Notes under the pieces: generated by a model
What the model saw: only the letters and a program-made list of their open reading frames with translations
What the model was told of the DNA's origin: nothing
The model's database searches: none
In this document: one piece after another, positions 22,854 to 35,900 of the stretch
Layout of the letters: the number at the start of each line of letters is the position of its first letter
How positions within the stretch are numbered: position 1 is the first letter of the stretch
Position numbers and translations under genes: made by a program
Assembly: GCA_007449985.2 (NCBI GenBank)
Contig: VIIQ02000063.1
Span: forward strand, 78,905 to 142,904
Length of the DNA: 64,000 bases
Reading direction: 5' to 3'
Source of the DNA: Desmodesmus armatus
Lineage: Eukaryota; Chlorophyta; Chlorophyceae; Sphaeropleales; Scenedesmaceae

Positions 22854-23870
22854 AATGAAGTGTTTTGCAGCAGGCGCAATTAGTGGCTCTTACCAAGATG
22901 GTAGGGTCATTGGATCAGCCGTGTGTGGGGACAGTTTGCAAGTCATGGTCGAGTCTGAGAGGGGTAAGCTGGGACTCGCAAGTCCATCAACAGTTGCTCC
23001 CAGTTGCTTGCATTACTTGTTATCTATCTACACGCCTGTACTGCGCGCCCATTGGTCTGTCGACGACTTTTGCCAGCCTGGCAGGCTGGGGATACGGCAG
23101 ACCATCCAGACTGGTTGGCAGAGGCTGCTGCATGCTTGGTAACCAAGCATTTTGCTTCTTCTTTTGATGTGACATGTACACTTGCAAATGGGCATAGGCT
23201 GCCATGTCCAGCCTGGCAGGCCACTGTCTTCATAACGTCACTTCAGTCCAAGGTGCTCACCCCTTCAACGTAACAAGCTAGCCACCAACCTAGATTCCTT
23301 CCTGATTGACATGATGCCATTGGTGCTCCCACTGCATTGTGAAACTTTGTGCACCGAAATGCACAGTTCTAACTGAATGACAGTTTGGTTTCTGCAACCG
23401 CTTTTGACCGACCTCCTGCCCAGCTGCTTTTTGCCGACGAATGCTTGGATAGACGCTAAAGCAGGGTCAATCGCCGTCGTTCCTCGTTTCCGGGAGTACC
23501 CGCTGATGGGGTGGTTGGCTGAAGGGCGGTGTTCATTCCTGCTACGCGTCCCCACTGGTGAGGACGGTCATCAAACCTTTAAACCCTAACTGATTGCGCC
23601 CGTTTCTGCTGGTGTGCTGTGGATGGGGCTGGGATATGTGTGGGATCCCGGGCCTTCACACTCACAGCCCCTGCAGTGCACCTTTGTAAGGGCCTCAAAT
23701 GCTTGTGTACGAGCTCTTGAGTACTTGCCACATTTCCTGAACCACCATACACCATGTTGCCTGTCTGCGTGGTGCCGCACAGCTGAATCAGCTGCTGGAC
23801 CAGTTGAAAACCGCCCAGCCCCAGCACAGTGAGCCGCAGATGCCACGATCAACCCTGTCTGAACCTCAAC
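22854..23870. promoter_or_regulatory. intergenic region upstream of the secreted-protein gene
   Basis: About 1 kb after the SUMO polyadenylation motif and before the next plus-strand start. No coding segment is recognised. It should hold the promoter of the gene at 23871. Confidence 0.4.
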
Positions 23871-26668
23871 ATGGACAGAACATTGGGCACCGTTCTGACA
23901 TCCCTTGCTAGCTTTGCTGCACTCCTTGCTGTGGCATCAGCCGTCTCTGCTGATGGTGTCCTCCCTTCAGGTGGGACAGGTTGGGTTGCACCTGTTGCCG
24001 GATGTTCTGGTCTGACCCTCACTGCCTGCCTGGGCAGCTGTCCTTCTCATATGTCATCTCACACGCCCCAGTTCTCTTGTCAATTGCACATTTGCCAGGC
24101 TGTACCTTTACTATCCCTGTACCCCTTGTACCCTTACTACCCCTGGGCCCTGGAAGCAGCTGTGTTGGTGTAAATGGCCTCTGGATGCAAAATATACTCA
24201 GAATCAAAGTTGGGCCCATTCATAAGCCTCTGCCCTGTAGTGTTTGTTGCATGTCTGCTGCTGTCTGATGGTGCCCGTCTGTTGCTGCTTGCAGGTGGCT
24301 TCAACACCTCTGAGCCTGCTGCCCCCAACGCAACACACAGCGCAGGAACCCCTCTAACCTTGAATGGAACGTCGGCAGAGGCACAGCTTACAGGCCCAGG
24401 TCCGCATAGCATGAGCGCTCTGTGGGAGATGGGCTTTGCATTGGAGTCTGCGTCATTACTGAGCAGCAGATTGCAGCCCTGCCAGCAGTATGGCAGGGCA
24501 CCTCAAGCTGTAGCTTGCCCAGCACACATCTTGTTGTTGCTGTAGAGCTGAAGGATAACTCCGGCGTGCCTGCCACAGCAGCTACCATGTGGTGTCTGCC
24601 GCATATAGTATGTGCATATGTCACATACAGCCTTCTTCGCAGCAAGAACACGCAGCAAGAACACAACCACCCCTCGATCTCCTGCTAGCCGGGGAAACAT
24701 CATCTGTTCAGCAACATCACTTGGCTGGGACTCTGCTGTGCGTACGCAGGTGGTGAGACCAGCGCAGGCGAGGCCCTACCCTGGAACACCTCGACCCCAT
24801 TCTTCAAAGCAGCCGTCAGCAGTGACGAAGCTGACAGGGCTAAGGACGCTAACTCCCCATACACTGGCTCTGTAGTGGCCGGCAGTATCCCCGTCCCGCC
24901 ACCAGCCGAACCTACTCCAATGTACAGCCAGCCAGCAGCGGCAGCGCCGCATGGCAACCCAGCTGTGGAAGCCGTCAATCAGGCAGCAGCAGGCCAGGCT
25001 CCGTCAGACATACTGCAAGGCAGGGCGCGCGCGTGGGGTTGCCTCAGAAACCGCCGCCGCCGCATGCGTCTCTGTGGCGAAGGGGCAGCCGATTTCCGGG
25101 TCGGGAACAATGACCGAGGCGGCGTAACAGCACACGCAACAGCACGCGGTCAAGTGGAGGCTACTGCGCCAGGGGTGACAGCTACGGCCAGTGGACAGGC
25201 GAGCGCCACAGCTGCAACAGCAGTGACGCCAGGCACACCAGGGGGCGCTGCTGGTGCTGTGCATGGGGCTGCTGCAGCACAAGCTTCGGGGGAGGTGCAG
25301 CTGACCACTCGTGAGGGGACTGTAGAAGCCGCAGGCAGGGCAGCTGCTGCTGCCGAGGGTACTATAACCACCCAGCAGCCTGTAGGGCCGGAGGGCACCA
25401 CCTCAGCACAGCCGCAGATTGTCGCGCAAGGCAGCGCGCAGGCTGGTGCTGAAGGGATGGTGACCGTCAGAGATCCTCAGGGTAACAGTGTAACTCAGCA
25501 AGGCGCGGCAGCAGTCAGTGCTGCCGGGCAGGTGGTCGTAACACCTGGGGTTGCAGGTCAGGATGGGCGAGTGGCTGCTGTGGGTGGGGTGACAGGGACT
25601 GCTGTTGTTGGGCCGGCTGTCGTGGTGCCTGCAGTGGAGGGTGGTGGATACAGTGTTGGAACAGCTATACCCAGCGAGGGTGGGGTGGCAGGGGCAGTTG
25701 CTCCTGTGCCAGTGATAGTAGCGCCCGCAGCGGAGGGCAGTGGGTACCCTGTTGGTGCAACTGTCCCCAGCCAGGGTGGAGTGGAAGCGCTAGGGCCAGC
25801 TGGGGGAGCCTCAGTGGTGCCTGCAGGGGAGAGCAGTGGGTATCCTGTCGGTGCAGTGTCTGCTAGCCAGGGCGGTGCAGCAGGGGCTGTTGCTCCAGGG
25901 ACAGCTGCATTGGTGCCTGCAGGGGAGGGCAGCGGGTATCCTGTCGGTGCAGTGTCTGCTAGTCAGGGTGGTGCAGCAGGGGCTGTTGCTCCAGGGACAG
26001 CTGCATTGGTGCCTGAAGGGCAGGGCAGTGGGTATCCCGTCGGTGGAGTGTCTGCTAGTCAGGGCGGTGCAGCAGCGCTTGTTGCTCCTCAGTCAGGGGC
26101 ATTGGTGCTTGAAGGGGAAGGCGGAGGTTCCAATGGGCCCGCCATTGCAAGTCAAGTTGGGGCAGCAGGGGCCGTTGCTCCTGAGACAGCCGTCTTAGCG
26201 CCTGCAGAGGAGGGTGGTGGTCATAGTGCTGCCGCTGCAGCAGGTACGGCTACCATCAGGGAGCCTGCCGTTGTCGGCCCTGCAGCGCACGGGGTTGTCA
26301 ACACGCTAGGGGGCCACCCCTCTTATGTAGTCGCACCAGCAGCTGGAGAAGGAGCCGCAGGGCTGAGTACAGCCGGTGCCCCTCATCAGCAGGGCCAGCA
26401 GGATGCCTCATACCCTGCAGCAGTAGGGGCCCAGGGTTTTGAAAACATCCCTGCAAGCCTAAACCCTCAGGCAAGCAGCAGTCTCAGCACAGGGGCACCC
26501 ATTCCTGCAGTAGCCAACTCTGGGTCAGGGGTGTATGGTCAGCCGATGGCTGCTGATCTGCAGGCTGCACAGACTGTAGGGGTGAGGCAGCAGGGTACTG
26601 ATGTTGAGAGCGTGCCGGGGTACCCAGCTGCTGGGAGGCGTCTGGCTCGTCGTTTGCGTGGGGTGTAG
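23871..26668 (+). CDS. secreted Ala/Gly/Val-rich repeat protein, probably extracellular matrix
   Basis: Three exons (23871-23970, 24295-24399, 24750-26668) join in phase 1 each time, 707 residues. The N-terminus is a clear signal peptide: SFAALLAVASAVSA followed by a polar mature start. Exons 2 and 3 carry several NxT/S glycosylation sites. A short basic, Cys-containing patch (RNRRRRMRLC) follows near residue 160. The rest is low in charge and rich in Ala, Gly, Val and Pro. About seven imperfect 32-residue repeats occur (core GSGYPVGAVSASQGG). The C-terminus is basic (GRRLARRLRGV). I recognise no enzyme domain. A cell-wall or mucilage role is inferred from secretion and composition only. The exon 2 donor (GTCCGC) is weak, but its phase is the one required. 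Confidence 0.75.
25620..26260 (+). repeat. 96-bp coding tandem repeats
   Basis: About seven imperfect units of 96 bases (32 codons) in the last exon of the secreted protein. The two units from about 25815 to 26005 are nearly identical in DNA, so they expanded recently. Confidence 0.8.
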
Positions 26669-28174
26669 CACATGGGTTGTAATATGGGAAAATACTTTTC
26701 ATGTGCGCATGTGTGCCGGCTTCAGGCTTTTTGTCTTGAATGTGATGGGGCTACAAGTTTTGTGTGAAGATTCATGTTGGTACGTTGTATCCCATACTCG
26801 CTTTGTTGCTCTCTTGACTGCAAGTGTGGATTTTGTTTCCTGGAGTGTTGGTTTCATACACAGCAAGTGTGTGGCTGTGCCTTATTTGGGGTTTTTGCTC
26901 ATACAGCCACCACAGCTTGTTGCAAGTCATGCAAGGCCTTGGTAGCAGTGCATGCAATCGCTGCACTCCTGAATGCCATCTGCTGTCCTTTGCTAGTGCT
27001 GGCTGCATGCTTTGTGCGGCGCATTCACCATCTCTCCTTTATACGACACCAGAGTAGTTTTGTTGCTGTATGCCGTGCGCCAGGCACTTGAGTGCATAAG
27101 CTCATGCTTTCGTTGAAGAGTTCAGAGGAATAGAAAGGCATGGAGAGAGGTGTGACAGGCTGCTGCAACATGGTGTGGCTGCATTGGCGGCCTTTGCCTG
27201 TAGCTTGCTGTTCACATTACTTACAGTTGCTAAGAACTTGTGGTTGTGGCATCATCATGCAGTTTGCACAACCCTCAATATATTTGATGCACAATCTGAG
27301 TGTCTCTCTACAAGTCACAATGCTGCCGCATCATGTACGTGGCGCATACAGTCTGCTTGCTGAGTTTTAGACAGTGCGCCTCATGAGCTGCACACCAACC
27401 AGGGTGTTGTGTTGAGTGATCGGCCGTTGATTTTTCCTTTTGCTTGATGTACCTGGTTGGCTCAGTTGTGGGTCGATGCTGCCTGCATGCCTATAGTGCA
27501 CAGTAGCAGTGGTGAGTGACTCAGTAGCTCGTATCTTGTTTCTCAACATGCATTGAGGCAGGCGCACAGCGCATCGTGCATGCCGTGCGACACAGCACAT
27601 CGTGCATGCCGTGTCAATAGCCACTGTCACGGCTTGGCAGTACTGGCGTGCAGTGCTTGTGCACAAACTTTGTGCACGTGTTGAACATGTGTCTGGGTTG
27701 GGTTTTCTGAAGATCTTGCAGAGCTGTTGTGTGTGCGGATGCAGTCCTGTGTAGTCCGTCCACAACTGGAGCACAAGCATGTGTCACATGCATCCCATGG
27801 CTGGGTCACGGCTGTGTGTGGGGCATCTGATTGGCAACCTAGCCTCAGTGCCTTTGGGCTCTTGTGGTGGTGTCAGAACACTCTCCACAACCGAGAGAGT
27901 GCGCCGGATCGCCATCATCAGCACATGCACTGTTGCTAGCAACTGCATTTGTCTTGGGGTTTTACCAGCGACTGCATTGCCCAACAATTTACCCACCTTC
28001 CAGCCCTGCTGCTCCCACACTCAATTTCCAAGAGTCTTGAGGCCCCTGGCTATACGCTGCAAATCCGGGGTGGGGTCAGCAACATGCTGCATTTGGGCAG
28101 CTGGTGTATTTTGTATGCCGTCAAAAGGTTTGTACACGAGTGCCATTGCCCTAGACCCCCAGGCGTGTTGGTGT

Positions 28175-28273
28175 GAAGAGCCGTCCTCAACGGACGCGAG
28201 GCCAATGGGATGAAATCCTATGGCGTTAAGAGACCAAGGGGGTGTCTCTGTATCTTTCTTTCTTTCTTTCTTT
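28175..28273 (+). repeat. dispersed repeat family 1, copy A
   Basis: Contains CTCAACGGACGCGAGGCCAA, then CCTATGGCGTTA, a G-rich block, and ends in a (TTTC)n tail. It is closest to copy E (57798-57906, opposite strand). A simple-repeat 3' tail is typical of short retroelements. Confidence 0.65.
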
Positions 28274-28371
28274 GTACTGGCCAGTGAGTGCCTGTGGCTG
28301 GCGTAGGCACCGTGCTGATTCTCAGGCACAGCATTTGCAGTAGATGATGGCTAAGGGGTTAAGGGTTTTGA

Positions 28372-28394
28372 GTTTAGGGTTCTACACCCTAAAC
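28372..28394. repeat. telomere-like hairpin
   Basis: GTTTAGGGT and its reverse complement ACCCTAAAC are separated by five bases. TTTAGGG is the plant/algal-type telomere unit. There is only one unit per arm. Confidence 0.7.
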
Positions 28395-31300
28395 CCAAAC
28401 AGGGTGGTGCATGCAGGCACAGTGTTGGTGTATGTGGGCAAGGAGGAGTGAGCTAGCATGGGACATGGTCGAGTGCATTGCGGTGGGTGGCGGGTAGGCG
28501 GCAAAGAAGTATCCTTCGTTTGGTACTAATTTATGTTTGCGTATGTCATTAATGTCCCATCTCTGGCGAGCATGTGCTGGTGGCGGTGCACAGCAGCCAG
28601 TGGGGAATGGGTTCTTCGAAAGGTCACAGTGACTTCTTTCAGCAAGGGGAGGACCCGCCACAAAATGCCCTGTGGCCTTTCTGAAATGGGAGATTGAGCT
28701 ATTCATGAAAACATTGTGTTCCCTGGACCTGGCATGCCAAAACCCCAGCAGTTTACAGAAGCTGATTGTCTCACACTCAACTCAGCCGCTGCAGCAGTGT
28801 CGGACGCCTAAGATGCAGTACGGGTTGCAAGCTGATGTGCATGCAAGCTGCCGCAATGGATGTAAAGCTGGCTGCTGCTGATGTTGGATGGCTGCATGAA
28901 CACCTTATCACTTGGGTCGTGAGCTTCTGCTGTCTGCTGCTACTATCTTACGTCTGTCAATGCGCCTCTCCCCGACTAGGATCTCATTGGATACGTGTAA
29001 TTACACTCCAAGGAAATTTCTGCCCCCCGCCCCCCCCTCCTGCTCGACTCCAACAGCAGATACTCAGTCCACAAGTAGGCAACTTTAGGCATGCCTTGCC
29101 AGGCACGCACCCCGGGACATGATCCTTGAACGTTCAGAAACTCAACAGGCACATGGCAAAAGTGCCATGCCCATTTGACTACTGGACAACGCGCCAGCTT
29201 CATGTGGCATACACACCCACTGCTACTCAAGCTACTCTCAGCACTGATCAACAAAACCAAGAGCCAACCGAGCAGCGGCCGGAATCAGTCCTCACAGCCG
29301 CAGCATATACAGCCGCAAGGTGCCAAGACGTCCCATCGGGCACCCAACGATGTTTGGTGCATACAGTGCAACAGCCGCAGCACCAGCAAGCACACGGCAA
29401 GGCAAGTAGGCATCAGCATGAAAGAGCTGACGCCAAGCACATGTGTTGTGTGTTGGTTTCCAAACGATGGCATTGCCGCAGTGAAGCAATGCTTGTGGCA
29501 CCGGCCTGCACGCAAGACATTCATACCTTGGGTCTATCCCCAAAAAGCAATGAGCAATTCAAAACACTGCAACGCAGGATGGTGCAACAACAACAGTGAC
29601 ACCAGACTGCTTCTGACATTGCACCTAGCAAGCAGCTGTCAGGGCGCCTCGGTCTTTGTTGCAGTGTCACACTGCGGCACTGTGGCAGTGCTCAGCGCCA
29701 AGCTGGTCGCTACAAGCAAACTATCACAACCCGGTACCTTCCGTGGCAGCAGCTGCCAGTACAGTATACTGATCAATCATCTTCGGTGCCAACGGGGTCA
29801 TCTGGAAAAAAACACACTCAACAACACAAGCGCGGTCATATTTTAATCGGGAACCTCCCTGAGGGTCGACAACAGATCGACTGCACAATGGAGTGCGACC
29901 GATGACCATGCAAAACACTAGGGAGTGGTTTAGCACCATGCAACATGGGATACGATGGCAGTGGTGTGCTTGCGAGGCGTGATGGTGTTGCCAACACGCG
30001 TGCGGAAAGCCCCACAAACAGACACTTGCATTCCAAACTTTGCCACACCCCAGACACAAGAGAAGGCGACTCAAAAGCAGCATCAGCTCTGCCGCAGAGA
30101 CAGTGTCTACAAATGCCACCATACAGAATCAGAAGGCGCTCCCGCCTAGTAGATTGGCTCCTGGCCAGGCTTTGGCCAGGGACTGAAAAACAGAGAGACC
30201 ATAACTGTGTGGTTGCGTGTCGAACGCAAGAATGGTTTGCAAATGCTCCAAAGAGAGACCCAAATCTTCCTGTGACTCCTTGCCACACCCCAGAAACACG
30301 AGTGACCAATGCAACAAAGAGATACAAAATCCTCCTGTGGCTCCTTCCCGCACCCCAGCAACAGAAAAGGCAATGAAACAGCACCATTTCCCGTGCAAGC
30401 CTAACAAGCTCTGCCTTGCTACAAGCGGTGCATCCTACCATACGATGGTAGTAGGCACACTTACCATTCAGCAAACCCAAGAGGTACTGCAGTTGGCCCA
30501 CGTCCAGCAGGACAGCGTGCAGCATGTGATGAGCTGTGCAGCCAACTTGATGGAATACTGGAGTTTGCAGCCTCAGTGTGTGGCAACAGCATACGGCTGA
30601 CCACACACACACAACCTGGCAGGGTTTGGCAAACCCTGACTGCCTGGACGCAACAACTCTCACTGATCAGCGTCGCAGGGTTTTGGCAGACACGACGACC
30701 CTACTAGGGTCGTAGCTAGTAGCAAGCCTACAATGCAACCTCACTACAGGTGCAGCACACGAGCAAACAGGAACAGCAAAGTGGTAGACACTACCAATGC
30801 AAAGCCGCAACCTTCAAGCCACAATGTGGGCCACAATTGGCAGCACTGCGGCCGCGTTAGCAAGCGGGCTGTTCCCGCACAGCCTGCTATGCCACTCCCT
30901 GGATGCCTGTAGGTTGTAAATGCCACTGATGAAGTGCAGAGGGCTGATCTGACAGCAAGACTCAGCTTGCCAAAGGAGCCTACAATGTGCCGCAAAAGGG
31001 CCTCACAACAAAGCAGCACAAGTGCAAAGGAGCAGCAAAGCGGGAGACACTATCGGGGCAAAAAGTGCTACCAGCACTGCTGTGTCGGACACCCATGGCA
31101 TGCATGCATGCATGCGCGCACAAGTGCCTTGAAACCCGATGAAGATCCATCTATTGACCAAAACCAGCGGGCAGCACTGCTGCTGCAACTATGCCCTGGA
31201 GAGACCGTGCCTTGACCAAAGTATGCCCTTGAAAGAAGAGAGACTGTTCAAAGGTACACAGCAACACCTCAAGATGACATACACCTCCATACCCATCTTC

Positions 31301-32228
31301 CGTAACCGTGCCTTGAACAAAGCATGCCCTGAAAGAAAGAGAGATTGTTCAAACACAGCAACACCTCAAGTTGCCATGCACCCTCACACCCGTCTTCACA
31401 CCTCACATACGTTGACGCACACTCACGCATCACACTGACCATCACACATCCTGGCACTCAAACTGACCAGCAACAACTGCCGTCGGTGCGCTGTAGCCGC
31501 GACAACAGCCTGTACTCACAAGTGATGATCCAAACAGGCTCCATGCAGTTGCAACAGCTGCGATGGATGCCAATGCTGGGCTTCAGACCAAAAAACAGGG
31601 TTGACCGCTGTGTGCACGCTACTGTCATGCAGTGCTTTAGGCAGGCCATGCCTGCAGCAACATGTTCAGCATGTGTTTCTGACCAGCCATTGCCCTACAA
31701 GCAGTCCACAGCAAGCGCTGGCACACACAATTGTACGGCGTACAAAGTGCCTGGGAACCACAAGTGTCCTTCCCAGCTGCTTCCAGGCTGCCTATCATGT
31801 GATGATCAACACACAACCGTGCTAGAAGAAGTGCACAGCAAGCACTGCAACCAACGCCGCGTGCGAATTGCCTGCGTGGTACACATGCAAGTGTTCCTGA
31901 CAGCTACTCCTAGGCTGCCTGTAGACGCACCACCGTGCCTGATGCAGTTGCACTGTTCCTTGCAGAACACACCAGCACCATCCAACCCGACCAAGCGCAA
32001 CTCACAACCCATCTACCACCCCCAAAACCCTGGCTATGCAGCCTTGGTTGCACGTGGCTGCCTTTTCTTTGAACAGCCCACCCCAGCAGCACTACACAAT
32101 CTTCGTGCTGTGAAACAGCAGCCATCCGCTACCAAAGGGCATCCATTCATCAAGGGGCATGGATGCTGAAAAACAGGACCCAGCAGGAACGTGGCAGCGT
32201 ACATGCGTGTGTGCCTCGCTCACCAAGG

Positions 32229-32278
32229 TAAAAAGAAAGAAACAAAGAATCCGACACACCCCTTTGTATCGTAACGCT
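32229..32278 (-). repeat. dispersed repeat family 1, copy B
   Basis: On the minus strand it reads GCGTTACGATACAAAGGGG, then GTGTCGGATTCTTTG and a T/C-rich tail. It matches the core of copies D and E; the 5' part is missing. Confidence 0.65.
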
Positions 32279-32489
32279 CACTAACGTAAGTGCATCAGGC
32301 CGCACATCGCACAGCCCTGCACGTGCACAGCCCCCCAGGCCCCAGTGCAAACCATAATCCCACCACAGCAACTGGCCGGGCATTGCGGTCAGCCAACATG
32401 GGGAAGAACACTGTTCATGGTGACCATACACTGAGTACACAGAGCTTCTCACCTCTTGAAACAGTGTACCAGACTGCAACAATCCTTCA

Positions 32490-32760
32490 ACATCAAGCAG
32501 TACAGACACAGAAGATTCGGCAGTACCACACTACAACAAACTCTCAGCCACAGGCAGTACGGCCACAGACTCTGCTGGGAGCTTTGGAAGTACCGCACTG
32601 CCTGATTGGGCCAGACTACAACAAGCCCACAACAGCAGGCAGTACGGACACAGATTCTGTGCACACACAGACTCTGCTCAGTGCTTTGCCAGTACTACAA
32701 CCGTTTGAAACCCTCAACGCCAGGCAGTACAGAACAAGACAGAGACAGAGCTTCGGCAGT
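32490..32760 (+). repeat. degenerate tandem repeat
   Basis: CAGGCAGTACGGACACAGA-like units recur about every 60-90 bases (near 32493, 32553, 32636 and 32722) just beyond the 3' end of the wall-protein gene. Confidence 0.6.
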
Positions 32761-32909
32761 ATCAGAGTAACATCTTCTTCACACTTAAGGCCACAGCTGC
32801 AATCCTAATACGGTATGCCTGAAGGCAACACGCCTCCAGCTGCAGCTCCATGCCTGCCACCCCCTTAGCGTAGCATCCCTTTTTGGAGTGCTGCTGCTGA
32901 AGAGGTCGC

Positions 32910-35900
32910 TCAGCCCTGGGCGCTTAGGATGCTGCCAGCGGAACCAACTGGGGGCACCTCTGGCGCAGCTGGGCAGTTGGGTCCTGTCACGGTCAGGTCC
33001 ACTGTGCTGCTGCCCTGGGTGCCGCCTGTGTTGCTGTTGTCAAACTTGGCAGTTACTGCGTGCACAACCTGCAGGAAATCACGCACGCAACAGTAGCACA
33101 CACATATGAGGCGTCAGTATGGTGCGATATTACTGCAGTAGTGCAAGCGAGTGCGATTGCGTGCAGCTGCAGGTTGGGACATCGACTAAGCAAAGAGTGT
33201 AGGAGGTCAACATGCACAGCTTGAGGGTGGCAGCACATCATGGCACAGCAAACTATCGCTGACACAGTGCCCTGGCAAACTAGCTGGAGTCAGCCAGCAA
33301 CGGCAGCACACGCAGTCTTTTTAGCCAGAGAGACGCTACACATGCATGCTCTTCTCACATGCCCGTATAGAAGAGCTTTGCTAAGTGCATGAAGTAATAA
33401 AAAAGTAGGTATAATAAATCAATATCAAATAAATAATAAAAAATGCGTACCTTGGTGGCACCGCACGCCACATCCTTCGCAGGCGCGATGCTCACGCCGA
33501 AGTACCACGTCGCAACACCACAGACGACCACCGGCTCTTCAGCGGAGAAGGAGGGAGCGATGCCGGAAACGTGGTCGAGCAGCATGCCGTCAGTGCCGAA
33601 CGACTGGTGTACGCTTGCGCAGGCACCCGAAGCCTCAGAGACGTCCGCCTTGTCGAAGGAAACAGACACGCCTTGGCTGTCGAAAGCAGCCCGGAGCCTG
33701 TACTGGAAACCTCCTCGACCCTACCGTACAGTGTGGTCGCTGCACCGGCCTGATTGTAGCTTACTGTGAAGCCGCACTCAAGCTTCTGGCCTGGCATTAC
33801 CCACCCTGGCAGGCCTTGGCATTGCACAGGGACCGCAGTGTCTTGGACCACTGCTGCCACCTGCTCGACCCATGTGCCGGCCGTCCTCCCTTCTGCCAGC
33901 TGCAGATTGAGGACTCCATTAATCAAGTACTGTGCAGTGCTGTTGGCAGTAACCTTGGGTGTTGCCCGTACTGTGTACTGCACGACGGTGCCTGTACTGC
34001 CTTGCTCGATGGTCTGCTTGGCTGGTGTCACTGTACTGCTGATGTCCCATGTGAATTTCCCACGAATGACAGTACTGGTAACCTGGGCGGTGACAGCCAC
34101 AGTAGAGGCTTGGGCCAAGGCGGGAGTGTTCTGACCTTGCGCTGGTGTGCCAGGTGTTGTGGTGGGGACCCCAGGGGGTGCGTACTCAGCTGCCGGAGGC
34201 GCTGGTACTTGCACCGGGACAGGGACCGGCACAGGAACTTGGACAGGGACGGGCACCGGGACGGGCACGGGAACAGGTACGGTGGCAACTTCCACGGGTG
34301 GTGGCGGTGGGGGTGGTGATGGCGGTGGTGGTGGGGGAGGGGGCCTGGGGCATGCTGTGGGTGTCAGCTGCACAGCAAAGTTGCTGATGCTGGGGCCGGC
34401 AGCAGGCTGTGGGATGAGGAGACCCGCGGCGTTGGCTTGTACGCGGTTGAGGCCTACTTGTGGGAACACAAGGTTGGAGGTACAGGTGACCTGCAGATCA
34501 GGGCAGCAGGAGCAGAGAGCGGCGACAAACAGGAGCAGCAAGCAGACAACAGGGATGCAAAACAGGCAAGGGGCGGTGCAGGGGGTGTCAGAGCTGTGCA
34601 GGTTGCATGCAGCGACTGCCAGGCCTGACCATTGCTGTGCATGTCGCCTGCATACGAACGGCTGCCGCACCCATCACGCGGTGCACAACGTCAGCACGGC
34701 TGCTGCTGACCATCATGCGCTCAAAGCCGTGCCCATCAGCGAGTACAGCATGCAGCGAACGTGTACGTACATGGCATAAACCTGACAGAAGAGAAAGTAA
34801 CAACCTGTCCCTACTCACCGTGGCTGTAGTGGTGCAGTCTGTAGGCTTGGTGCCATCTCCAACCCAGCCATCAAAGAAGTTCAGTGTGAAGTCGCTCGGG
34901 GCGATTGGCGCATTGCTGTCATCCCCACACACCTCCCTGGCTGACGGTAGCTCCCCAATGCTGGGCACATAGCCGGGGTGTCCTACTGCAGCTGTACACG
35001 TCACTGACCACCTTGCGCACTTGTTGGCCGCCGGTTCAGCCTGCTGTGACGCGACAAAGTTGATCGTAGTGTCTTGGGGGACCCTCGAAGTTCCCTGAAC
35101 ATCGCCGCTCACAATTGCACAGGGCCTTGTGAAGTCCGTACCCAGAGGGGCTGGGATGTCAAGGTTGGCGACCACGCATTCTGCGGTCTCTAGGGCGGGA
35201 ATGACCATGAAGAGGTTGTTCTGCACGGGTTGGACGATGGCCGCCGCGCGTTCTATCAGTAGGCCGGTGACCGGATCTCTGATCACAACCCGTCCTGTGC
35301 CAGGGACTAACTCCCCGTTTTCCGCACGAACCAAGTTGTTCTGCCCAATGGGTACCAGTGCACCTCCGCCGGGAATCACAGGAACACCATTGACACCAGG
35401 GAGCAGCGGCACAACGGCAAGGTTAGGTACGTTGGCGGCGCCGACCGGAGGGGCTCCACAGGGCAGGGGTATGTTGGCGCCCGCGTTCCAAGGGCAGGAC
35501 AGGGCCAAGTTCGCCAAGGCGATGGGGCCCCTAGAGGGGTTGGCGACTTGCAGGGTGAAGGAGGCCGTATACCTGGTGCTTGCAGCCGACCTGGTGAAAG
35601 TGGCTTTGGCAGGAATCGAACCTGCGCCGGACCAGGGCACTTGGATAGAAGCCGGCGTTGTAGTGATGGCATGTGTCCAGTCGTAGACACTGAAAGCCTG
35701 GAGCCGTGGGGCGCTGGGGGTGACAGCTGGTTGGACGTTGCAGTCGGTGACGGTGATGCGCGCAGTCGTTTGGGCCTGCCTTCTGTCCTCACCGTTTGGT
35801 GTTGCAACAACGAGCACTGCAGTGCTGGCCACCTGCAGAGGCACAGAACAACAGTCACGTAGTTGCTTGAGAAACCCGTGTAACACCTTCATTCATTCAA

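Larger units (their letters stand above)
26669..32909. other. gene-poor 6-kb stretch
   Basis: Between the secreted-protein gene and the 3' end of the wall-protein gene. Long open frames exist (for example 31345-32169 plus and 29836-30663 minus), but they are rich in Cys, His and Gln, lack conserved motifs, and look like chance openings. The stretch holds short direct repeats (27567-27615; two about 60-bp units near 30283-30380), a telomere-like hairpin, and two members of a dispersed repeat family. A TGTAA at 26678-26682 lies very close to the upstream stop. Confidence 0.5.

Noticed and set aside
29836..30663. 275-codon open frame on minus
   Set aside because: Cys-rich with imperfect repeats caused by repeated DNA words; no domain recognisable.
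31345..32169. 274-codon open frame on plus
   Set aside because: Rich in Cys, His and Gln, no conserved motif, no splice partners; looks like a chance opening.
34147..34779. Plus-strand Gly/Thr-rich frame (210 codons)
   Set aside because: Antisense of the (PV)n and poly-Pro coding region of the wall-protein gene.
35601..35630. tRNA T-arm-like word (GCAGGTTCGATTCCTGC on minus)
   Set aside because: It lies inside a well-supported coding exon (reads GSIPAKA) and I found no matching acceptor stem or anticodon arm at tRNA distance.
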